A stretch of 5,324 nucleotides of DNA. Origin: an uncultured Opitutia bacterium. GTDB taxonomy: Bacteria; Verrucomicrobiota; Verrucomicrobiia; Opitutales; UBA953. Of the stretch, positions 1 to 5,324 are shown one piece after another (position 1 is the first letter of the stretch; each line of letters opens with the position of its first letter). The position numbers and the translations under genes are program-made. The notes under the pieces were generated by a model. That model worked only from the letters and a program-made list of their open reading frames with translations. It did no database searches and was not told the origin of the DNA. The stretch lies in the NCBI GenBank assembly GCA_903924185.1, contig CAIYAN010000231.1, forward strand, positions 1-5,324, given 5' to 3'.

Positions 1-2713
1 AGAAATCCGCGAGGCCCTCGCGGCCCAATGGCGCCAACAAGCTAAAGACCTCCCGGCAGCCCTCAACCGTGTCCGCGGGCAAAGTGGCGAACGCGGCAAA
101 CTCGAGCAACGACTCGCCCAACTCGAGCAAACCTTAGCCGGCGACTCCTTCCGACAACGCTTCAAGGCCGAGAAGGACGCGGGCCCAGCTCCCATTCACT
201 GGTGGACCTTCGAGTCCGATGGCCGTGACCTGATCGGAAAACTGGATGCCCAGATGCAAGGCGGCGCCCGCATCCGTAATGGTCGCCTGATCCTCGACGG
301 GAAAGCTGCCTTCGCCGAAACGGGGGCGACGACCGAGTCCCTGACGGCTAAGACCTTGGAGGCCTGGGTCCTTCTGCCCACCCTCGCCCAAAGCGGCGGT
401 GGTGTCATCACCGTTGAGACGATTGGCGGAAAGGTCTTCGACTCCATCGTCTTCGCGGAGAGACAACCACAACGCTGGATGTCGGGTAGCGATAACGGCG
501 CCCGTACCCAAAACGTCGGCGGACCTGTCGAAAAAGCAACACCGACCGAACTCGTGCACGTTGCCATCACCTATGCGGCTGATGGTAAGACGACCATCTA
601 TCGAAACGGATTGCCCTATGGGAAAGCGTACAGTCCGACCAATGAGGCGGGCGGTTTGTATGCCTTCGCCCAAGCGAAGTCCCATCTGCTCTTCGGTCGC
701 CGGCACACCGGTGGAAACAACTCCTTCCTTCAAGGCGAAATCGAAGAGGCCCGTCTCTACGACTTTGCCCTGACAGCCGAACAAATCGCGCTCTCTTTCC
801 GAACAGGCATCCTCCGTGGCGAAGTTCCCGCCGTCGCCGCCAGCGACGCTACGTTGCAGGCGGCCCGAGAAGAGGCGGAAAAACTTCGAGCCAAACTCCG
901 TGAACTAAAACCGTCGGACGGGAAACTCGTCGCTGGGTTCGCCGGCGAAACCGACCCGACGCATCCTCTCCATGCTTCCGGTTTACTGCGAGTTGGCCTG
1001 CGCCCTAATCTGCCCAAGGCTGCGCCTACCGACGCCCCCGACTGGGACCTCGCGAGTGCCACGACCACCGCTTGGTCGCAGCATGGCAACGGCATGGCGG
1101 GACGAATCACTCCCGGTGAATTCCGCATCGAGACCTCGGGGCCCGACGTCCTCCGGGAGATTCTGCCTTCCGGACTCCACTCCCACACCCTCTCCACCAA
1201 ACACAGCGCCGTACTCACCTCGCCGCGCTTTAAGATTACCACAGACTTCATCAGCGTGCAGGTCATGGGCCGCGGAGCTACCTTGCGCCTCATCCCGGAC
1301 AACTATCCGCTCTCACCGGGAGGCTCCCGCTTCCCCAAAGCTGGGGTCAATGCTGAGCGCGCCACTTGGCTCACGCTCGATACCGCTTACCGCAAAGGAT
1401 CGCACGCCTACCTCGAGCTCACCCTACCCGACGACTCACCCAACCCCGACGGCAAACTTGGCGTGGCTGGCTGGTTCGGCGTCCGCCAAGTTCGCTTCCA
1501 TGACGGCAAGGTCAATGCACCCAAGGGCGAGGCAGTCATCGTCACGGCCCCGACGCTGCGCACGGTCAGTGATGTCACGGATGCCCTCGTAGACGCTGCC
1601 CAAGCGTGGGGACGCGACCAGGCCAACGAAGCCCAGGCGGCTCTCCTAGACAACGCCCTCCGGCACGGCGTGCTCGATGCGGGCCTCAATACCTCTCCAA
1701 AACTCGCCCAACTCGTCACTGAGTACCGCCGCCTCGAGGAAGCCTTAAAAACTCCACGACGCGCCCCGGGCTTCTGGGAAGCTCCGGGCTTTGACCAGCC
1801 ACTCTATACCCGCGGCGACCATAATAAGCCTGCCGAACTGATTGCCCGGCGTTTTCTTGAAATCCTCGACGCCAAGCCCTTCAAGCCTGCTGGAAGCGGT
1901 CGACTAGAACTCGCCACCAAGATCAGCTCGGGCCAGAACCCGCTGACGGCCCGCGTCATGGTCAACCGACTCTGGCACCACACCTTTGGCCGCGGCCTGG
2001 TCGGTACCGTCGATAACTTTGGACGCCTCGGTGATCAACCCACGCATCCCGAACTGCTCGACTACTTGGCACAGCGATTCGTCGAAGAGCGCTGGTCCGT
2101 GAAGTCACTCCTCCGTGAGCTCTTGCTCACCGAAGCCTACCAACGCTCCAGCACGCCCGCTGAAGGCACGGCGACGCAGGATGGTCCCAACGACCTGCTT
2201 TCACACATGCGTGTCCGTCGGCTCGAAGGCGAAACCCTGCGCGACAGCTGCATCGCTTTGACGGGCCGCCTGGACGCACGCATGTACGGCCCTGGCGACA
2301 ATGCCCTAGCCCCTCCGCGTGAACAGGTCCGCCGCAGCGTCTACCTCTTGATTCGTCGCAACACGCTCAACCCGCTCATCACGACCTTCGACGGCCCCAA
2401 GCCCTTCACCACGGTCGGTAAACGCGACAGCACTAATGTACCAGCGCAGTCGCTCACCCTCCTCAACGACCCCTTCATTCTCGACACTGCCCGCCGCTGG
2501 TCCGAACAACTCGAAGCCAACGCCTCCGACGAAGGCAAAGTGAATGCGCTATTCCTGCAAGCGCTTGGCCGGTCAGCCAACGCCAAGGAGCAGGCGGCGG
2601 CCGCCCGCTACTTAGCGGAACTGAAGTCCACTCCCTCGGCTAATCCCAACCAAGTATGGGCAGACTTCGCCCAATCCGTCCTTAACCTCAAGGAGTTCCT
2701 TTACGTCAAATAA
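1..2713 (+). CDS. DUF1553 (PSD1) large exported protein with LamG domain, 5'-truncated by window edge
   Basis: The frame is open from the first full codon (base 2) to the TAA at 2711-2713, giving about 903 residues. The first in-frame ATG (254) lies inside the LamG domain, so the start is off the left edge. Order, numbered from base 2: charged coiled coil (about 1-62, with LEQRLAQLEQ); LamG/concanavalin-like sandwich (about 66-267, from HWWTFESDG to FALTAEQIALSF); second coiled coil (about 282-303); a probable second beta-rich module (about 348-503); DUF1553 (about 600-903). DUF1553 hallmarks seen are YTRGDHNKPAEL at 602, NPLTARVMVNRLW at 646, FGRLGDQPTHPELLDYLA, RRLEGETLRD, LLNDPF near 822 and a terminal NLKEFLYVK. 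Family knowledge: such proteins usually begin with a signal peptide, PSCyt1 (CxxCH) and DUF1549, and sit beside DUF1501 genes; their biochemical role is not established. An extracytoplasmic, carbohydrate-related role is inference. The family call is firm; the function is unknown. Confidence 0.93.
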   Translation, partial: EIREALAAQWRQQAKDLPAALNRVRGQSGERGKLEQRLAQLEQTLAGDSFRQRFKAEKDAGPAPIHWWTFESDGRDLIGKLDAQMQGGARIRNGRLILDGKAAFAETGATTESLTAKTLEAWVLLPTLAQSGGGVITVETIGGKVFDSIVFAERQPQRWMSGSDNGARTQNVGGPVEKATPTELVHVAITYAADGKTTIYRNGLPYGKAYSPTNEAGGLYAFAQAKSHLLFGRRHTGGNNSFLQGEIEEARLYDFALTAEQIALSFRTGILRGEVPAVAASDATLQAAREEAEKLRAKLRELKPSDGKLVAGFAGETDPTHPLHASGLLRVGLRPNLPKAAPTDAPDWDLASATTTAWSQHGNGMAGRITPGEFRIETSGPDVLREILPSGLHSHTLSTKHSAVLTSPRFKITTDFISVQVMGRGATLRLIPDNYPLSPGGSRFPKAGVNAERATWLTLDTAYRKGSHAYLELTLPDDSPNPDGKLGVAGWFGVRQVRFHDGKVNAPKGEAVIVTAPTLRTVSDVTDALVDAAQAWGRDQANEAQAALLDNALRHGVLDAGLNTSPKLAQLVTEYRRLEEALKTPRRAPGFWEAPGFDQPLYTRGDHNKPAELIARRFLEILDAKPFKPAGSGRLELATKISSGQNPLTARVMVNRLWHHTFGRGLVGTVDNFGRLGDQPTHPELLDYLAQRFVEERWSVKSLLRELLLTEAYQRSSTPAEGTATQDGPNDLLSHMRVRRLEGETLRDSCIALTGRLDARMYGPGDNALAPPREQVRRSVYLLIRRNTLNPLITTFDGPKPFTTVGKRDSTNVPAQSLTLLNDPFILDTARRWSEQLEANASDEGKVNALFLQALGRSANAKEQAAAARYLAELKSTPSANPNQVWADFAQSVLNLKEFLYVK
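2690..2695 (+). promoter_or_regulatory. Possible weak Shine-Dalgarno (AAGGAG) before the DUF1501 gene
   Basis: AAGGAG lies within the last codons of the upstream gene and ends 19 bases before the ATG at 2715, well beyond the usual 5-10 base spacing. It also encodes the Lys-Glu of the conserved DUF1553 C-terminal motif (NLKEFLYVK), so it may exist only for protein reasons. No better-placed purine-rich site is seen next to the ATG. With only one base between the genes (TAA-G-ATG), termination-reinitiation coupling is the likelier way the downstream gene is translated. Confidence 0.25.
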
Positions 2714-2714
2714 G

Positions 2715-4118
2715 ATGAATCCACTCTCCCGTCGCGAACTCCTCCGCCGCTGCTCCCTCGGCTTTGGTGGCATTGCGCTTTCCAGCTTACTCTCGACGCC
2801 AGCGTTTGGGGCGGGTACGGCGTCCACCAAGCCGAAGACCAAGGCTAAGAACGTCATCTTTTGCTACATGTCTGGGGGCGTCTCACACGTCGACTCCTTC
2901 GACCCCAAACCCGCGCTGACGCGACTGCACGGCCAGTCGATGCCCGTGCCGATTCAACGCACTGTCTTTAACAACAACGGCAAGGTCATGGGCAGCCCGT
3001 GGGAAGCCAAGCGCTACGGAAAGTCTGGGCTCGAAATGACTAATCTCTTCCCGCAGATCGCCGAGTGCGCCGATGACCTGACTATTGTCCGCTCGATGAC
3101 CAGTAAGGTCAGCGAGCATGCCCAGGGGAATTACTTCTTCCATACGGGCTTCCCCTTCATGGGCCACCCCAGCGCCGGCGCTTGGCTGACCTACGGCCTC
3201 GGTTCCGAAAACCAAAACTTACCTGGCTTCGTCGTCCTGCAGAGCGGCGGTGCCGTCGTCCCGCATGGTGGCGTGGGCCTCTTCAGTAATGGCTACCTGC
3301 CTGGCCAGCATCAGGCCTCCATCCTCAAGGCGGACGGGGCCCTGGCCCTTGCTAATATCAAGCCAGGTGAAGCTGACGCCGCCCAGCGTCGCCGCCTGGG
3401 CTTTATTCAAGAAATCGACCAAGCCTTCGCGGAGACCGCTCGCGAACCACAGGTCGAGGCCGCGATTCGTAATTACGAAACGGCTTACCGGATGCAGGCC
3501 GCCGTCCCTGAGGTCTGCGACCTCAACGGGGAAACCGAAGCCACCAAGCAGATGTATGGCCTAAACTCTCCTGACAAGTTAACCGCTAGCTATGCCCGCC
3601 AAGCCCTGCTAGCCCGCCGGCTCGTGGAGCGGGGCGTCCGCTTCGTGGAGCTCAGCTGCCTCTCTGCGGGCATCGGCGCCGGCGGTGCGGCTAACCCGTG
3701 GGACCAACATGGTGCCATCGCCAAGGGTCACGGAGCCATGGCCCACCAAGTCGATCAGCCCATTGCCGCCCTCCTCAAGGACCTCAAGCAACGCGGCCTC
3801 CTCGATAGCACCATCGTCATCTTCTCAGGCGAGTTTGGCCGGACCCCCTTCTCACAAGGCAGCGATGGGCGCGATCACAACCCCTACGGCTTCAGCCTAT
3901 GGGTTGCGGGCGGGGGCTTTAAACCCGGCACAGCCTTTGGGGCAACCGACGAGCTGGGTTACTACGCCGTCGATCAGCCGCTCACGGTCTATGACTTCTG
4001 GGCGACCATCCTGCATCAACTCGGACTCGACCACGAGAAACTGACCTACCGCTTTGGCGGACGGGACTTCCGCCTGACCGACGTCCACGGTCACGTAATC
4101 AAACCGATTCTGGCTTAA
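2715..4118 (+). CDS. DUF1501 protein, Tat-exported, alkaline phosphatase/sulfatase-like
   Basis: This is a complete 467-residue protein starting one base after the upstream stop. The N-terminus is a twin-arginine signal: SRRELLRR at 5-12, a hydrophobic stretch at about 15-27, and likely cleavage around residues 30-33 (PAFGA). Family signatures in order are NVIFCYMSGGVSHVDSFDP (46-64), SEHAQGNYFFHTG (from 133), GHPSAGAW (150-157), YGLGSENQNLPGFVV (from 160), WDQHG (329-333), EFGRTP (373-378), DGRDHNPYG (384-392), and an end with RLTDVHGHVIKPILA. The His/Asp-rich motifs H58/D60/D63, H135, D330/H332 and D387/H388 are candidate metal or active-site residues; this assignment is inferred from the superfamily fold. 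Length is normal for DUF1501. Tat export fits a protein that folds with its cofactor in the cytoplasm. It is almost certainly co-transcribed with the DUF1553 gene. The family's substrate is unknown; hydrolysis of sulfate or phosphate esters is only a suggestion. Confidence 0.95.
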   Translation: MNPLSRRELLRRCSLGFGGIALSSLLSTPAFGAGTASTKPKTKAKNVIFCYMSGGVSHVDSFDPKPALTRLHGQSMPVPIQRTVFNNNGKVMGSPWEAKRYGKSGLEMTNLFPQIAECADDLTIVRSMTSKVSEHAQGNYFFHTGFPFMGHPSAGAWLTYGLGSENQNLPGFVVLQSGGAVVPHGGVGLFSNGYLPGQHQASILKADGALALANIKPGEADAAQRRRLGFIQEIDQAFAETAREPQVEAAIRNYETAYRMQAAVPEVCDLNGETEATKQMYGLNSPDKLTASYARQALLARRLVERGVRFVELSCLSAGIGAGGAANPWDQHGAIAKGHGAMAHQVDQPIAALLKDLKQRGLLDSTIVIFSGEFGRTPFSQGSDGRDHNPYGFSLWVAGGGFKPGTAFGATDELGYYAVDQPLTVYDFWATILHQLGLDHEKLTYRFGGRDFRLTDVHGHVIKPILA

Positions 4119-4132
4119 GTCCGACCGACTTA
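4116..4132. repeat. Perfect 6-bp inverted repeat joining two convergent stop codons
   Basis: TAAGTC, a 5-base spacer (CGACC), then GACTTA. The left arm begins with the stop codon of the DUF1501 gene and the right arm ends with the complement of the kinase stop codon. Half of each arm is therefore forced by two TAA stops facing each other, and only GTC/GAC is extra. A short hairpin could form in either transcript, but neither strand shows a following U-tract. This is at best a weak bidirectional 3' end signal. Confidence 0.35.
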
Positions 4133-5324
4133 CGAACCGCCGCGGCGGATTTCGGAGCCCTCGAAGCGAATCGAGACACGCCAGACCTTCTTCACGCGGG
4201 TCAGGATGCGGCCCGTGATAGGCTCCACGCTTTCGGGAATCTCAATGCGGTGCAGGTCCACGACCGCGTGGAAGCCACGCTCCGAGAAGATATCGATGAA
4301 CATCGCGATGGCCAAAGCATCATCGAAGACCGGCGTCTCAGTATTGACGTGGGCCTGACCGGAGATGGCGTGGGAACGGATGATCGGCAGGAACTTATCC
4401 TGGATGAGGTCAATGACGCGACGGAAGGTCACCGCATGGCGGTCCGCATAGTCGTCGAGACGGCGGACGAGGTCCTGACGGGCGTGCTGGACAATCTGCG
4501 ACGACAGCGGAATCGGCGAGATTAAGTCATAGGTCTCTTCCGACAGCTCCAAGGAACTCTGATACTGCAACTCCTTGATGATACGGGCCTGGACCTCGGG
4601 CAATGACCCGTGGGAGTTAATGAAGTGGTAGTGGAAGATGTCGCGCAGCGACTGCAAGGGCTCGTACGTGCGCTCCTTAAAGATACGGTAACGATTGCGG
4701 GCGGACTCCGCACTTAAGTCGGTCTTGCGAATCTCGGGCATCGGCGCCCCGTCGACCTTCGCACGCTCGCTGAGGGCGAGGGCCTCGGCACCACGCTTTA
4801 ATTGCCGGCGGACGGATTCGTTCTCATCGACAAACAGGACAAGGATATGAAAATGGGGCTTCGGGAAGCGGACGCCCTCGGGGGAATGCCGAAACTCCTG
4901 GCGCAACTCATTCAGCCGAGCGAAGAGGTGCTTTAAGCACTCTACCTGGACAATCGAACGGGGAAAACCGTCGACGACGGCCCCGGTCTCAAACTGCGGC
5001 TCTAAGAGCTTGCGGAAGAGCAACTCCACCACTTCGCGGTCGCCCACCAGCATACCCGCATCGATTCGCTTCTTGGCTTCGGGACTATCCAGAAGGTCAC
5101 TGACCACGATGGGCTCAGCGCCGTAGTCGCGATACTGCAGAATGAACTGCGTGTTGGTGCCCTTACCTGCACCCGGGGCACCGTTCAGCCAGAAGATCTC
5201 CCGGGGAAACGCCAGCTTGGCTCGGCCGAACTCGCGCTCTAAGGAAGCCCAGACGGAGTCGAAGATGATTTGGGCATCTTTGACTTCTAAATCTGAGACC
5301 GAACTACCGGAAGGCCTAGTTTGA
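4130..5324 (-). CDS. Adenylate-kinase-like nucleoside monophosphate kinase with N- and C-terminal extensions, 5'-truncated by window edge
   Basis: The frame is open from base 5323 down to the TAA at 4132-4130, about 397 residues. An in-frame GTG at 5107 is an internal valine (residue 73), because the kinase P-loop GAPGAGKGT lies upstream at 48-56. No ATG, GTG or TTG occurs in frame between it and the edge, so the start lies outside. Kinase features are the P-loop; GMLVGDREVV (90-99), matching the Adk G-x-LV-x-DE-x-V segment; DGFPRS (118-123; Arg122 matches the AMP-contacting Arg of DGFPRT); RRQLKRG (172-178); IRKTD (198-202) and ESARNRYRIF, matching the LID arginine segments; then NSHGSLPEVQARI. 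The usual STGDMLR NMP-binding loop is replaced by VVSDLLDSP and lacks its Thr, Gly and Arg. The LID is short, with no Cys4 zinc site. Residues about 253-397 form an extension I do not recognise. It is probably a cytoplasmic NMP-to-NDP phosphotransferase; AMP specificity is uncertain. Adk proper is usually about 180-230 residues, so this is unlikely to be the ordinary housekeeping adk. Confidence 0.85.
   Translation of the reverse strand, partial: QTRPSGSSVSDLEVKDAQIIFDSVWASLEREFGRAKLAFPREIFWLNGAPGAGKGTNTQFILQYRDYGAEPIVVSDLLDSPEAKKRIDAGMLVGDREVVELLFRKLLEPQFETGAVVDGFPRSIVQVECLKHLFARLNELRQEFRHSPEGVRFPKPHFHILVLFVDENESVRRQLKRGAEALALSERAKVDGAPMPEIRKTDLSAESARNRYRIFKERTYEPLQSLRDIFHYHFINSHGSLPEVQARIIKELQYQSSLELSEETYDLISPIPLSSQIVQHARQDLVRRLDDYADRHAVTFRRVIDLIQDKFLPIIRSHAISGQAHVNTETPVFDDALAIAMFIDIFSERGFHAVVDLHRIEIPESVEPITGRILTRVKKVWRVSIRFEGSEIRRGGS

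Noticed and set aside
134..784. 216-codon open frame on the minus strand opposite the LamG region
   Set aside because: It is antisense to a well-supported domain, has no recognisable motif, and is typical of shadow frames in GC-rich coding DNA.
757..1302. 181-codon minus-strand frame and the overlapping 206-codon plus-strand frame (972-1592)
   Set aside because: Both overlap the DUF1553 gene in other frames, and their Arg/Ser/Pro-rich composition is typical of out-of-frame GC-rich translation.
254..2713. Taking the ATG at 254 as the start of the DUF1553 gene
   Set aside because: The same frame is open to the left edge, and bases 194-253 encode the first strand of the LamG domain (HWWTFESDG), so this Met is internal.
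2715..2813. Lipoprotein signal peptide around Cys13 of the DUF1501 protein
   Set aside because: The residues before the Cys are LLRR, not a lipobox, and the Cys precedes rather than follows the hydrophobic stretch; a Tat signal fits better.
4116..4140. Intrinsic (rho-independent) terminator at the convergent junction
   Set aside because: The stem is only 6 bp, half of it forced by the stop codons, and no T-run follows on either strand.
4130..5107. Taking the GTG at 5107 as the start of the kinase
   Set aside because: It would remove the P-loop (GAPGAGKGT), which lies upstream in the same uninterrupted frame.
5142..5324. Plus-strand open frame of 60 codons at the right edge
   Set aside because: It lies antisense to the P-loop-coding region of the kinase and ends in TGA at the window edge; no independent support.

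Overview
The window looks like chromosomal DNA from a GC-rich member of the Planctomycetota-Verrucomicrobiota group. The main evidence is a paired DUF1553 (PSD1-type) and DUF1501 gene set, which is greatly expanded in those phyla. I favour Verrucomicrobiota, with moderate confidence. The window is almost fully coding: three genes, two of them cut by the window edges, and only 12 non-coding bases between them. I saw no RNA gene, mobile element, CRISPR array or origin.

Left and centre (plus strand, about 1-4118): a two-gene operon. The first gene runs in from beyond the left edge. It encodes the C-terminal part (about 903 residues) of a very large multidomain protein: a short coiled coil, a LamG/concanavalin-like beta-sandwich, a second coiled coil, a second probable beta-rich module, and a C-terminal DUF1553 domain. 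In this family the missing N-terminus normally carries a signal peptide, a cytochrome-like CxxCH domain (PSCyt1) and DUF1549. One base after its stop comes a complete DUF1501 gene. Its product is a predicted Tat-exported protein of the alkaline phosphatase/sulfatase-like superfamily. The pair probably acts together outside the cytoplasm. A role in polysaccharide or sulfated-glycan use is often suggested for such pairs, but it is not proven and nothing in this window names a substrate.

Right (minus strand, 4130 to beyond 5324): an adenylate-kinase-like nucleoside monophosphate kinase converging on the operon, with 11 bases between the two stop codons. Its P-loop lies upstream of the first start codon visible in that frame, so the true start is beyond the right edge. 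It has an N-terminal extension, a degenerate NMP-binding loop and about 145 extra C-terminal residues that I do not recognise. It is the least ordinary item here.

I found no clear new multi-gene system. The best leads are the unusual kinase and the domain make-up of the DUF1553 protein.
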